Assembly: GCA_051814705.1 (NCBI GenBank)
Contig: JBPWQW010000001.1
Location: forward strand, 1-64,000
DNA from: Geojedonia sp051814705
GTDB taxonomy: Bacteria > Bacteroidota > Bacteroidia > Flavobacteriales > Flavobacteriaceae
Length of the DNA: 64,000 nt
Direction: 5' to 3'
Positions 45,738 through 53,561 of this stretch are shown here, one piece after another. The translations under genes were made by a program, and so were the position numbers. Every line of letters starts with the position of its first letter. Position 1 is the first letter of the stretch. Below the pieces are notes generated by a model that made no database searches, was not told the DNA's origin, and worked only from the letters and a program-made list of their open reading frames with translations.

Positions 45738-46523
45738 TTATTTGCCTTTAAAATTTGGTTTTCTCTTTTCAATAAAAGCGGTCACACCTTCGGCATAGTC
45801 ATCTGTTCCAGCCGCTTCTATTTGGTATTTCGACTCTAAAGCCAATTGATTTTCTAAATTATTAGTTAAGGATTGATTTAAACTTTTCTTGATCAACCCA
45901 AGAGCTCTAGTTGGCATATTCGCCAGTTTCAACGCTATAGCTTCAACTTCGTTCTCAAAAGTATCTACAGGAAATACTTTATAAATCATACCCATTGGTT
46001 CAGCTTCTTGAGCTGAAATTTTATCTCCCAACATCGCCAAGGCGGATGCTTTTTGAAACCCAATCAATCGCGGTAAAAAGAAGGTGCCGCCACTATCGGG
46101 AATCAATCCAATCAAGCTAAATGCCTGAATAAAACTAGCATGTTCATTTGCAACGACTACATCACAAGCCAGCGCAATATTGGCACCTGCACCTGCCGCA
46201 ACACCGTTGACCGCCGCTATGATTGGTTTTTCAATATTCCGTATTCTGCTAATAATTGGATTATAATGTTCCTCTAGAATTTTTTTAAATCCCGGATTCA
46301 ATTCTGGAGATGTCACTTCTCTTAAATCCTGACCTGCACAAAAAGCTTTTCCATTTCCCGTCAACATAATAGCCCGAACTTCGTTGTTTGTTTCGCAAGC
46401 ATCTAATATGTCTTGTAGCCTTAATGCCATTTCGCGATTAAAACTATTAAACACATTTGGTCGGTTAAGCGTGATATGCGCTACGTTATTTTTAATCTTT
46501 ATTTCTACTGAACTGCTGCTCAT
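45738..46523 (-). CDS. paaG: 1,2-epoxyphenylacetyl-CoA isomerase
   Basis: The 261-residue crotonase-fold enzyme isomerises ring-1,2-epoxyphenylacetyl-CoA to oxepin-CoA. Segments AFCAGQDL, YNPIISRIRNIEKPIIAAVNGVAAGAGAN and IQAFSLIGLIPDSGGTFFLPRL closely follow E. coli PaaG, including Asp in place of the second hydratase Glu. Ending RKPNFKGK is also family-like. It precedes the threonine dehydratase gene with no gap. Confidence 0.92.
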   Translation of the reverse strand: MSSSSVEIKIKNNVAHITLNRPNVFNSFNREMALRLQDILDACETNNEVRAIMLTGNGKAFCAGQDLREVTSPELNPGFKKILEEHYNPIISRIRNIEKPIIAAVNGVAAGAGANIALACDVVVANEHASFIQAFSLIGLIPDSGGTFFLPRLIGFQKASALAMLGDKISAQEAEPMGMIYKVFPVDTFENEVEAIALKLANMPTRALGLIKKSLNQSLTNNLENQLALESKYQIEAAGTDDYAEGVTAFIEKRKPNFKGK

Positions 46524-46537
46524 ACCTTTATTTAATT

Positions 46538-46603
46538 GTCATTTTGAAGAACAAATACCGAAGCAATCTATTTAACAGATTCCTTCACTTTGCTCGGAAT
46601 GAC
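46538..46603. repeat. Long imperfect palindrome between paaD and paaG
   Basis: The stretch runs from GTCATTTTGAAG to CTCGGAATGAC, with inner arms around CAATCT and AGATTC and a 7-nt centre. It fits the common flavobacterial GTCATTCCGAGC...GAATCT type of dispersed repeat. It fills the whole 82-bp spacer. Confidence 0.6.
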
Positions 46604-46605
46604 GT

Positions 46606-47106
46606 TTATTTTAAACATTTAAAATAGTCAAATGGTTCTTGACAATCATTACACTGAAACTGTGCCTTACAGGCTGTAGAGCCAAATTGACTCACCAACC
46701 TGGTGTTTGTTGAACCACAGTTGGTACACTTCACGATTTTTTTATTTCCTAATAAGGCGTCCTTATCAGCTTCTGCACTTAATGGAGCTGCAATGCCATA
46801 ATCCTCTAGTGCTTTTCTTCCTTTTGGAGTGATCCAATCCGTGGTCCATGCTGGGGATAAAATCAATTCAATTTTAGAATTATATCCTGCTTCACCCAAC
46901 GCCTTTTTTATATCGTCGCCAATCATATCCATAGCTGGACAGCCACTATATGTAGGCGTGATTTTAACCTTTGCAATTCCATCTTCAATAACTGCGGAAC
47001 GGACAACTCCCATATCCATAATTGAAAGCACTGGAATTTCAGGGTCGGAAACTTTTTCAAGAATCTTCACTAATCTTTCATCAATATGTTGTTCTGTTAC
47101 TGTCAT
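46606..47106 (-). CDS. paaD: Phenylacetyl-CoA epoxidase maturation protein PaaD
   Basis: The 166-residue protein has an N-terminal MIP18/DUF59 domain (VSDPEIPVLSIMDMGVVR, TYSGCPAMDMI) and a C-terminal zinc-ribbon-like part (CTNCGS...CNDCQEPFDYFKC). PaaD is thought to help assemble the iron cofactors of the epoxidase. It is downstream of paaC as in other paa clusters. Confidence 0.92.
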   Translation of the reverse strand: MTVTEQHIDERLVKILEKVSDPEIPVLSIMDMGVVRSAVIEDGIAKVKITPTYSGCPAMDMIGDDIKKALGEAGYNSKIELILSPAWTTDWITPKGRKALEDYGIAAPLSAEADKDALLGNKKIVKCTNCGSTNTRLVSQFGSTACKAQFQCNDCQEPFDYFKCLK

Positions 47107-47115
47107 AATTACTTC

Positions 47116-47193
47116 GAAGTTGAACTTGAAATCGAATTCGAAATTGAATAGGGTTTATTTTGTTTTTGTTTCTTTTTCAATTTCATTTTCAGC
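47116..47193. repeat. GAANNY hexamer hairpin between paaD and paaC
   Basis: Left arm 47116-47149 has GAAGTT, GAACTT, GAAATC, GAATTC, GAAATT, GAATAG in phase. Right arm 47171-47193 is TTC-rich (TTTTTCAATTTCATTTTCAGC). GAAATTGAA pairs with TTCAATTTC. It nearly fills the 92-bp spacer. Confidence 0.6.
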
Positions 47194-47198
47194 TTTTT

Positions 47199-47954
47199 TT
47201 ACCATTCCATATTGGGATAGGTACGTTGCATAAATTGCAAATCGGCCAACAAATACCCCATGTGTTCTGTATGGATGCCTTGTTTTCCACCATTTTGAAA
47301 ATATTTAGTTTCAGGAACTGAAAGTGTCGCTTCCTCAAGTAAGTCCTTTACAGTTTTATAATATGCACTTTTAAGCTTTGTGACATCTACGCCAATGCCT
47401 TCTTTAAGCATCGCTTTATCAGCTTCGGTTTGATGAAATAATTCATCGGTAAAAGTCCATAAATCGTTAATAGCTTGTTGAATGCGTTCCTGACTTTCTT
47501 GAGTCCCATCACCAAGTCGCTTTATCCAATCTGAAGAAAAACGTTGATGATAACTGACTTCCTTAACCGATTTTGTTGCAATGGCCGAAAGAGTTAAATC
47601 TTTACTTTTCTGTAATTCTTGCAAAAACAAAAGATGATAGACATCAAATAAAAATTGACGCGCCATGATATAACCAAAATCGGTGTTGGGTTGTTCCACC
47701 AATAGCACATTTAAATACTCATGTTCCTTTCGAAGCATGGCTATATCATCTTCCAACCTACCATCACCTGCAATTTTTGCCGCATATTGAAAATAGCTCC
47801 GTACCTGTCCCAGTAAATCCAAGGATATATTGGTGCATGCTATATCGGTTTCCAAATTTGGCCCATGACCACAAAGTTCGCCTAACCGTTGTCCAAGAAT
47901 TAAGGAATTATCAGCGATTCCTAAAATGTATTTATATAAGTTTTCGTTTTTCAT
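47199..47954 (-). CDS. paaC: Phenylacetyl-CoA epoxidase subunit PaaC
   Basis: The 251-residue ferritin-like structural subunit pairs with PaaA in the epoxidase. Motifs include LILGQRLGELCGHGPNLETDIACTN, MARQFLFDVYHLLFLQEL and VKEVSYHQRFSSDW. It lies downstream of paaB but is separated from it by the four-helix-bundle element. Confidence 0.95.
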   Translation of the reverse strand: MKNENLYKYILGIADNSLILGQRLGELCGHGPNLETDIACTNISLDLLGQVRSYFQYAAKIAGDGRLEDDIAMLRKEHEYLNVLLVEQPNTDFGYIMARQFLFDVYHLLFLQELQKSKDLTLSAIATKSVKEVSYHQRFSSDWIKRLGDGTQESQERIQQAINDLWTFTDELFHQTEADKAMLKEGIGVDVTKLKSAYYKTVKDLLEEATLSVPETKYFQNGGKQGIHTEHMGYLLADLQFMQRTYPNMEW

Positions 47955-47962
47955 AATAAAAT

Positions 47963-48380
47963 GAATTTGAAATCGAATTTGAAATCGAATTTTTTCAATT
48001 AATGTTTTTAATTCTGGTTACAATAATTCTGATAAGTTGATCATTTTCATTTTTCAATGCTGATAACTCTTCATTAGAAAATAATTTAGCCTTTGTTTGA
48101 ATATTTAAATTTCGCATTGATTCTCTTAATTCCTTTAAACATATTCTCAATTTATTGATTTTATCCTTATCAGTTCCAGTACCCAACACTTCTCCATAAT
48201 TTAAAGCTGAAGAACATGAAGAACGAATGAGTTGTTTGGCTAAATAGTCTCCCGCATAAGACATTGGTTTTTTATCATATAATAAAATAATAGTTGCCGC
48301 AAAATCTTCTAATCGATCTGTTAAATTAAATTTATTTTCTTCCATATTTCAAATTCAATTTCAGCTTCAACCTCAATTTC
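47963..48380. mobile_element. 418-bp four-helix-bundle element with hexamer-repeat arms
   Basis: Left arm 47963-47991 reads GAATTTGAAATC units; right arm 48347-48380 is the same type inverted (GAAATTGAGGTT... on the minus strand). About 22 of 29 positions pair. A four-helix-bundle gene fills the loop. The element spans the paaB-paaC spacer almost completely, ending 5 bp from the paaB stop and 8 bp from the paaC ATG. Confidence 0.55.
47995..48345 (-). CDS. Four-helix-bundle protein (23S rRNA intervening-sequence type)
   Basis: The 116-residue protein has the family pattern: FNLTDRLEDFAATIILLYD, MSYAGDYLAKQLIRSSCSSALNYGEVLG, LRICLKELRESMRNL and a final helix of about 20 residues. Relatives are encoded in 23S rRNA intervening sequences and, in Bacteroidota, at many free sites. 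No function is proven. Here it splits paaB from paaC and has no rRNA near it. Confidence 0.88.
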   Translation of the reverse strand: MEENKFNLTDRLEDFAATIILLYDKKPMSYAGDYLAKQLIRSSCSSALNYGEVLGTGTDKDKINKLRICLKELRESMRNLNIQTKAKLFSNEELSALKNENDQLIRIIVTRIKNIN

Positions 48381-48385
48381 TTTGT

Positions 48386-48673
48386 CTACATATATTTCAC
48401 TTCGTCAGGCAACTCGTAAAAGGTTGGATGACGATACACTTTATCTTTTGCAGGTTCAAATAATTCGCCATTATGCTCTGGATTTGATGCCGTGATGTGT
48501 TTAGACTCCACAACCCAAATGCTCACGCCTTCATTTCTACGTGTATATACATCGCGCGCATTTTCGAGTGCCATTTCGGCATCGGCTGCATGAAGACTTC
48601 CAAAATGACGATGTTCCAATCCGTTTTTACTTCTTACGAAGACTTCCCAAAGTGGCCAGTTTTTTGTTGCCAT
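48386..48673 (-). CDS. paaB: Phenylacetyl-CoA epoxidase subunit PaaB
   Basis: The 95-residue subunit helps build the PaaABC(D)E multicomponent epoxidase. WPLWEVFVRSKNGLEHRHFGSLHAADAEMALENARDVYTRR is diagnostic, and it ends KDKVYRHPTFYELPDEVKYM. It is full length. Confidence 0.96.
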   Translation of the reverse strand: MATKNWPLWEVFVRSKNGLEHRHFGSLHAADAEMALENARDVYTRRNEGVSIWVVESKHITASNPEHNGELFEPAKDKVYRHPTFYELPDEVKYM

Positions 48674-48681
48674 AATTTTAT

Positions 48682-48752
48682 GAATTTGAAATCGAAACTG
48701 AACTTGAAGTTGAAACGGCTTTCGTATTCAACTCCAAGTCCAACTTCAAGTT
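48682..48752. repeat. GAANNY hexamer hairpin between paaB and paaA
   Basis: Arms GAAACTGAACTTGAAGTTG (from 48695) and the TTC-rich stretch at 48726-48752 pair; AACTTGAAGTTG (48701-48712) has an exact inverted copy at 48741-48752. Hexamer units are GAATTT, GAAATC, GAAACT, GAACTT, GAAGTT, GAAACG. It fills the 80-bp spacer and ends just before the paaA stop. Confidence 0.65.
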
Positions 48753-48753
48753 T

Positions 48754-49710
48754 TTATATTGCTTGTTTTTCTTTTCTTTCTTGTTGCTTTTCAGCATAAG
48801 CCATGGCAGCATCTCTTACCCATTCACCACGTTCCCATGCCCCAACTCTTGCAGCCATTCGTTCTTTATTGCAGGGTCCATGACCCTTTACGACTTGCCA
48901 GAACTCGTCCCAATCAATCTCACCAAAATCATAATGCTCAGTTTGTTCATTCCATTTTAAATCAGGGTCTGGAACCGTTATGCCTAAAATATCAGCTTGA
49001 GGAACCGTTTGGTCAATAAATTGTTGACGTAACTCGTCGTTTGATTTACGCTTTAATTTCCATTTCATGGATTGTTCGGTATGCACCGATTCGGCATCAG
49101 TTGGGCCCAACATCATCAATGCCGGCCACCACCAGCGATTCAAGGCATCTTGTGCCATTGCTTTTTGTTCTGCTGTTCCGTTACATAACTTCAGCATAAT
49201 TTCATAACCCTGACGTTGATGAAAACTTTCTTCCTTACATACTCGAACCATCGCTCTTGCATAAGGCCCAAAGGAGGTATTGCACAACGGCACTTGGTTA
49301 ATAATAGCGGCACCGTCAACCAGCCAACCAATGGCGCCCATGTCGGCCCAAGTTACTGTTGGGTAATTAAAGATACTGGAGTATTTGGCTTTACCGGTAT
49401 GCAATTGTTCGTACATCTCGTCTCGAGTGATACCCAAGGTTTCGCAGGCACTGTACAGGTATAAGCCATGACCTGCTTCATCTTGAACCTTTGCCAATAA
49501 GGCTACTTTGCGCCTTAATGAGGGTGCACGAGTAATCCAATTCCCCTCAGGTAACATTCCTACTATTTCGGAATGCGCATGCTGAGACATTTGCCTAATA
49601 TGTGTTTGCCTATATTTTTCAGGCATCCAATCTTTAGGCTCAATTTTTTCGTTTCGAGCAATTCGAGCTTCAAATTGGGATTCTAAATTCTTTATTTGGT
49701 CTTCACTCAT
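48754..49710 (-). CDS. paaA: Phenylacetyl-CoA epoxidase catalytic subunit PaaA
   Basis: The 318-residue diiron subunit inserts oxygen into the ring of phenylacetyl-CoA. Ferritin-like metal motifs include QDEAGHGLYLY and KEESFHQRQGYEI. QHAHSEIVGMLPEGNWITRAPSLRRK is family-specific. Second gene of the operon. Confidence 0.97.
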   Translation of the reverse strand: MSEDQIKNLESQFEARIARNEKIEPKDWMPEKYRQTHIRQMSQHAHSEIVGMLPEGNWITRAPSLRRKVALLAKVQDEAGHGLYLYSACETLGITRDEMYEQLHTGKAKYSSIFNYPTVTWADMGAIGWLVDGAAIINQVPLCNTSFGPYARAMVRVCKEESFHQRQGYEIMLKLCNGTAEQKAMAQDALNRWWWPALMMLGPTDAESVHTEQSMKWKLKRKSNDELRQQFIDQTVPQADILGITVPDPDLKWNEQTEHYDFGEIDWDEFWQVVKGHGPCNKERMAARVGAWERGEWVRDAAMAYAEKQQERKEKQAI

Positions 49711-49750
49711 AATTATAAGCTTAAAGCTTTAGGCTCTTCGCCAAAGGCCG

Positions 49751-50824
49751 TTATACGTCAAAATCGACAATTACTTTTTTACTTGTAGGTACAGATTGGC
49801 AACTTAATACAAAATTTTGCTTCAGTTCCTTATCTTCAAGAGCATAATTCACCTTCATTTTTACCGACCCTTCAATTACTTTACATTTACAGGTACTACA
49901 AACCCCTCCTTTACAAGCAAAAGGCAAATCGGCACCGGCGGCTAAAGCCCCGTCAAGGATGGTATCAAAATCATCATCCATTATAAAGTGGAATTCTTTA
50001 CCTCCATCAATAATGGTAACTTCAGTACCATCTGTGCGCTGTTCCAGAATTTCAGCAATATGTTTATTTTCTTCTTCTGAACTTCCTGTAAAGAAGAGTT
50101 CATAATGTATTTTTTCTTTTGGTAATCCTGCAGCTTGCAACTCATCACGAATTAAAAAAATCATGTCTTGTGGGCCGCAAATAAACGCATGAGCCGTATC
50201 TTCAATATCGATAAATATTTTGGTTAAAACCGTTAACTTTTCTTTATCAAATCGCCCATTTAAAAAAGGAATATCCCGCTGTTCTTTAGTCAAAAAATAA
50301 AACACTTGAAACCTGCCAAAAAATTTACTTTTAAGCTGCTCAATTTCTTCTTTAAAGATAATGGATTTAACGGTGCGATTCAAGTAAAACAACTTGAATG
50401 TACTATTGAGTTCTGTATGGAGATGTGTTTTAATTATTGAGAGGGTGGGTGTAATTCCGCTTCCAGCTGCAAAAGCAATATAGTTTTTTGAGGCTTTAGA
50501 ATCACAGTCTATATAGAATTCGCCGTGTGGAGCCATAACTTGCAATGTATCACCTTTTTTAAGCTGATTAAATGCATAGTTTGAAAATAGACCTTCGCGG
50601 ATGGTCTTCACTGCAATTTTCCATTCGTTATCTAAAGGACTCGAGCAAAGTGAATAATTTCGCCTGATATCTTGACCATTAATCTCTTTACGAACGGTTA
50701 CATGTTGCCCTTGTTTAAACTTAAATTTCTCCTTTAAGTTATCTGGAACATCAAAAGAAATGACGACACAATCTTTGGTTTCCTTATAAACATCTGCAAT
50801 TTTAATATTGTGAAATTCTGCCAT
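49751..50824 (-). CDS. paaE: Phenylacetyl-CoA epoxidase reductase PaaE
   Basis: The 357-residue reductase passes electrons from NAD(P)H to the diiron centre. It has an FAD-binding domain (RRNYSLCSSP), an NAD domain (AAGSGITPTLSIIK), and a C-terminal [2Fe-2S] ferredoxin (CKGGVCSTCKCKV). It is the first gene after the operator, ahead of paaA; in E. coli paaE comes last of A-E. Confidence 0.95.
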   Translation of the reverse strand: MAEFHNIKIADVYKETKDCVVISFDVPDNLKEKFKFKQGQHVTVRKEINGQDIRRNYSLCSSPLDNEWKIAVKTIREGLFSNYAFNQLKKGDTLQVMAPHGEFYIDCDSKASKNYIAFAAGSGITPTLSIIKTHLHTELNSTFKLFYLNRTVKSIIFKEEIEQLKSKFFGRFQVFYFLTKEQRDIPFLNGRFDKEKLTVLTKIFIDIEDTAHAFICGPQDMIFLIRDELQAAGLPKEKIHYELFFTGSSEEENKHIAEILEQRTDGTEVTIIDGGKEFHFIMDDDFDTILDGALAAGADLPFACKGGVCSTCKCKVIEGSVKMKVNYALEDKELKQNFVLSCQSVPTSKKVIVDFDV

Positions 50825-50842
50825 ATGAGTTTAAAAAAACAA

Positions 50843-50860
50843 AACTAACGATTGTTAGTT
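50843..50860. promoter_or_regulatory. Palindromic operator upstream of paaE, likely TetR site
   Basis: AACTAAC-GATT-GTTAGTT is a perfect 7-bp inverted repeat with a 4-nt centre, 18 nt upstream of paaE and just downstream of the -7 box. Size and symmetry fit a TetR-family operator, and the TetR gene is adjacent. Confidence 0.7.
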
Positions 50861-50867
50861 TATTGGA

Positions 50868-50875
50868 CAAATTTA
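50868..50875 (-). promoter_or_regulatory. Putative -7 element of the paa operon
   Basis: The minus strand reads TAAATTTG (TAnnTTTG), placing transcription start next to or within the palindrome at 50843-50860. A TTTG lies 12 nt upstream, too close for a normal -33. Confidence 0.5.
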
Positions 50876-50891
50876 CAAAATAAATTCCAAA

Positions 50892-51461
50892 CTATTTGTT
50901 AATTCCATTGATCAAGACATCACTTAAATTTTGAGCCAGTTCTTCTGGGTTCAAATCTTCTTTTTTTGGAATCCAAAGATAAAGCGATCGAAGCGTAGAA
51001 AGTATCGAAAACAAGGTTACATCTACATTAGAATCCACGATCTCATTGTTATGAATGCCTTCCATTAAAATATTTCGAAACTCATTTTCATAATTTGATC
51101 GCAGTGACAGATAATACTCCAATTTTTCTTCAAGATGCATCCAATCGTTATTTAATGATGCCATCCCATAAGTATTCTTGGAGGTAATCACAACATGGAG
51201 CTTTACAATCGCCTTGAGTTTTTGGATGCTTGTCCCTTGTGAGGCTTTAATCGTATTTAATCCCTCGGTAAATTCCTCGGCCAAAGCAATGATGATATCT
51301 TTTAAAATATCCTGTTTAGAATTGATGTGATTATAAAGACTAGCTGCCTTTATACCCATAGCTTTTGCAAGATCTCGCATAGTTACGGCACTGTATCCTT
51401 TTTCCTTAAAAAGTTTAGCGGCAGTTTTAATGATCTCGTCTTTACGTGTTTCTGGTTTCAA
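50892..51461 (-). CDS. TetR/AcrR family regulator of the paa operon
   Basis: The 189-residue protein has the TetR helix-turn-helix (about 8-54: IIKTAAKLFKEKGYSAVTMRDLAKAMGIKAASLYNHI) and a helical ligand domain. It starts with TTG at 51461; no ATG fits the family N-terminus. It is directly upstream of paaE with a palindrome between them, so it probably represses paa and is relieved by an aromatic CoA thioester, as PaaR-type TetR proteins do. A repeat lies just before its start. Confidence 0.85.
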   Translation of the reverse strand: MKPETRKDEIIKTAAKLFKEKGYSAVTMRDLAKAMGIKAASLYNHINSKQDILKDIIIALAEEFTEGLNTIKASQGTSIQKLKAIVKLHVVITSKNTYGMASLNNDWMHLEEKLEYYLSLRSNYENEFRNILMEGIHNNEIVDSNVDVTLFSILSTLRSLYLWIPKKEDLNPEELAQNLSDVLINGINK

Positions 51462-51465
51462 GCCT

Positions 51466-51493
51466 ATCCCTAACCCTCTCCAAAGGAAAGGGA
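51466..51493. repeat. Imperfect palindrome before the TetR start
   Basis: The stretch TCCCTAACCCTCTCC then AAAGGAAAGGGA is an imperfect palindrome ending 5 nt upstream of the TTG start of the TetR gene. It looks like a dispersed Bacteroidota repeat inserted in the translation start region. Confidence 0.5.
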
Positions 51494-51556
51494 ATTTGAT
51501 TTAGTTAATATTAAAGTATATATAATTCTTTGTAAATTTATACAAAAAGAAAGACT

Positions 51557-51898
51557 ATGAGATTTTTTGAATTCATTTTTGGAGCAAAAAAAAAGCATGA
51601 GGTAGAAGAATTCTTAACCCTTAATGCTATTATTTTAGATGTAAGGACTCAGCCCGAGTGGGATCGTGGCCATATCAAAAAATCCATTCATATCCCTTTG
51701 GATCAAATAAAAGAACGACTACCCGAAATCAAACAACTAAAGAAGCCCATTATTACGGTTTGTGAAAGTGGTGTACGATCTGCAAAAGCCGCCAAATTTT
51801 TAAACTCTAATCACATAAAGGCCACTAATGGTGGTGGCTGGAAAAGTTTAAACAACCGTATAGCTCATTGGGCTAAAAACAGGCCTATTAGCTCATGA
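51557..51898 (+). CDS. Single-domain rhodanese-like protein
   Basis: The 113-residue protein has the rhodanese pattern LDVRTQPEWDRGHIKKSIHIPLDQI and an active-site Cys in ITVCESGVRSAKAA. Such proteins carry sulfane sulfur or serve as phosphatase-like folds. The substrate is unknown. It is divergent from the TetR gene. Confidence 0.9.
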   Translation: MRFFEFIFGAKKKHEVEEFLTLNAIILDVRTQPEWDRGHIKKSIHIPLDQIKERLPEIKQLKKPIITVCESGVRSAKAAKFLNSNHIKATNGGGWKSLNNRIAHWAKNRPISS

Positions 51899-52182
51899 CT
51901 TCACTAAAATTCTATACAACAAAAAACAAAGAGCCTAAAACTATTGTTTATAAAGCTTAAATCATTTGAAGCTACCTTCCTATTTATGATTGGGGCTACA
52001 TGAGCACAGGAACATTAGAGGAAATTGCATTATTTTCACAAATTTTAGCCACAATATTAAATAAAAAAAGCACCGATTTTCTCCATTTCTGGTTCAAACG
52101 ATGCTTAATCCCTTTATTAATAGCACTACAAATATACTGGTATTTATGTACCAATGTTAGGCAATCTTAACTTATTTATTAA
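51899..52182. other. Non-coding gap
   Basis: I find no ORF with coding character or clear RNA gene here. A weak AAGCACCGA/CGATGCTT inverted pair at about 52068-52107 is the only structure seen. Confidence 0.5.
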
Positions 52183-52518
52183 CTATTTTTTTAATTCTAA
52201 TTTTTCAGCAAAATAGTCACAAAAGTCTTTCATGGTCGCTGTCATTTTATCATCTTGGGTTGCCCTATTAAACGTGTCGGTCATGGCCACAAGGGTTTGG
52301 TGAAAAAATAGCTTCATTTCATCAACTGGCATATCTTTTGTCCAAAGATCAATTCGCAAGGTTTCTTGTTCTTTACTATCCCAAACCGACAGCATCATGG
52401 CTTTTGCTTCTTCATTTGTGATGCCTCCATCTTGGGCGGTCCAATTCAATTTTTCTGGGACTCTGTTCTCATCTAGTTTTACAACTAATTCAATTTTAGA
52501 GGTGATATGTTTTGTCAT
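52183..52518 (-). CDS. gldC: Gliding motility protein GldC
   Basis: The 111-residue protein matches GldC of Flavobacterium: KIELVVKLDENRVPEKLNWTAQDGG, MLSVWDSKEQETLRIDLWTKDMPVDEMK. In F. johnsoniae gldC is next to gldB and aids gliding, though it is less essential. Its start shares one base with the gldB stop. Confidence 0.94.
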   Translation of the reverse strand: MTKHITSKIELVVKLDENRVPEKLNWTAQDGGITNEEAKAMMLSVWDSKEQETLRIDLWTKDMPVDEMKLFFHQTLVAMTDTFNRATQDDKMTATMKDFCDYFAEKLELKK

Positions 52519-53480
52519 TATTTTCGTGGTTTAAATTTTGCATTATTAAATATATCGTTCGCATCCATCTGCAACATATCCATGAGTTCAACAGTATTAT
52601 GTTCCATGTAGGATCTTATAATTTGCCAGCCTATATACTGCCCCAATCGTCCAGGGGATTCAGAATCCAATTCTAAATAAAATTTTGTAAATGGTGCAGG
52701 GTTAATAAAACGACTAGGCAAACTATTATTAGTACTGTACAACAATTCTTTTTCAATAAAATAACGCCAGATATAACTTTCATTTGAGATAGCCCAATCC
52801 AACTGTTCTTGAGTATAGCCTATTTTTTCGGCATCGGTTTCAAAAGGAATCATCTTATCCTTGAAATAGAGTTGCTTTCCGAAATAAATCATATCGTCCA
52901 ACAAGGTCTTTTTTTGTGATTGAAACATATATTTTTGAGCATAGTCTGAAGCTAAATCTGAAACGATTTGAGTTGGCTTCATATTTTGGGCTAAATACTT
53001 CGGAATGTCGTCATAAAATTCATGGCTCTCTCCCAAATAATTATCAAGTGCAATCAAAACAATAGTATCTGTGACAATGGTTTTATTTCGGTAATCCACA
53101 AAATTGGTAAGCGTCACTACTCGTGGCGCAGTAAAGGTTTTATCATAATATTTTAAATGCTGAAACAAAGACTTCATATCATTCGTAGTGCCTTTAAAAT
53201 CACCAAATGTTTTATCTACTTCTTTAAATATGTGTTGTTGAAGGGTATCGTTCATGCTATTGATCCAAACCGAATCATTGATGCGTTTCGAGAACAAAAA
53301 AGGGAAAGTGGTCTTGAGCTTGGGCAGGTCTTCAGGTTGTGACGTTGCAAATACTTTATCAAAACGTTCTACCTTAACTTCAATATCAATATTCGCTATA
53401 TCCTGTTCAATCTTAGAGTCTTTATTGCAAGCGCTTACCAAAACAACAATTAACAGGCAAAAAAACAGTGTTTTCTTCAT
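52518..53480 (-). CDS. gldB: Gliding motility lipoprotein GldB
   Basis: The 320-residue lipoprotein (lipobox Cys18, VLVSAC) is required for gliding in Flavobacterium. It carries the family stretch VKVERFDKVFA, PFLFSKRINDSVWINSMNDTLQ, PRVVTLTNFVDYRNKTIVTD and PGRLGQYIGWQIIRSYM. It is divergent from nadE, with facing promoter boxes. Confidence 0.93.
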   Translation of the reverse strand: MKKTLFFCLLIVVLVSACNKDSKIEQDIANIDIEVKVERFDKVFATSQPEDLPKLKTTFPFLFSKRINDSVWINSMNDTLQQHIFKEVDKTFGDFKGTTNDMKSLFQHLKYYDKTFTAPRVVTLTNFVDYRNKTIVTDTIVLIALDNYLGESHEFYDDIPKYLAQNMKPTQIVSDLASDYAQKYMFQSQKKTLLDDMIYFGKQLYFKDKMIPFETDAEKIGYTQEQLDWAISNESYIWRYFIEKELLYSTNNSLPSRFINPAPFTKFYLELDSESPGRLGQYIGWQIIRSYMEHNTVELMDMLQMDANDIFNNAKFKPRK

Positions 53481-53522
53481 TAATCTTAGGACTTATAATT
53501 TTTATTACTTAAGGCTTTGGTT

Positions 53523-53542
53523 TATTTTTGCTCACAAAGGTA
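53523..53542. promoter_or_regulatory. Overlapping divergent -7 elements of nadE and gldB
   Basis: TATTTTTG at 53523-53530 reads right toward nadE; on the minus strand TACCTTTG at 53542-53535 reads left toward gldB. They are 4 bp apart, so RNA polymerase could probably serve only one promoter at a time. No -33 elements at ideal spacing. Confidence 0.4.
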
Positions 53543-53561
53543 CTATTTTAAATTCTTAAAA

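Noticed and set aside
47995..48345. Four-helix-bundle gene as a sign of a nearby 23S rRNA
   Set aside because: No rRNA sequence is present; neighbours are paa genes.
43083..48752. Hexamer repeats as a CRISPR array
   Set aside because: Units are 6 nt, contiguous and degenerate, with no spacers or cas genes.
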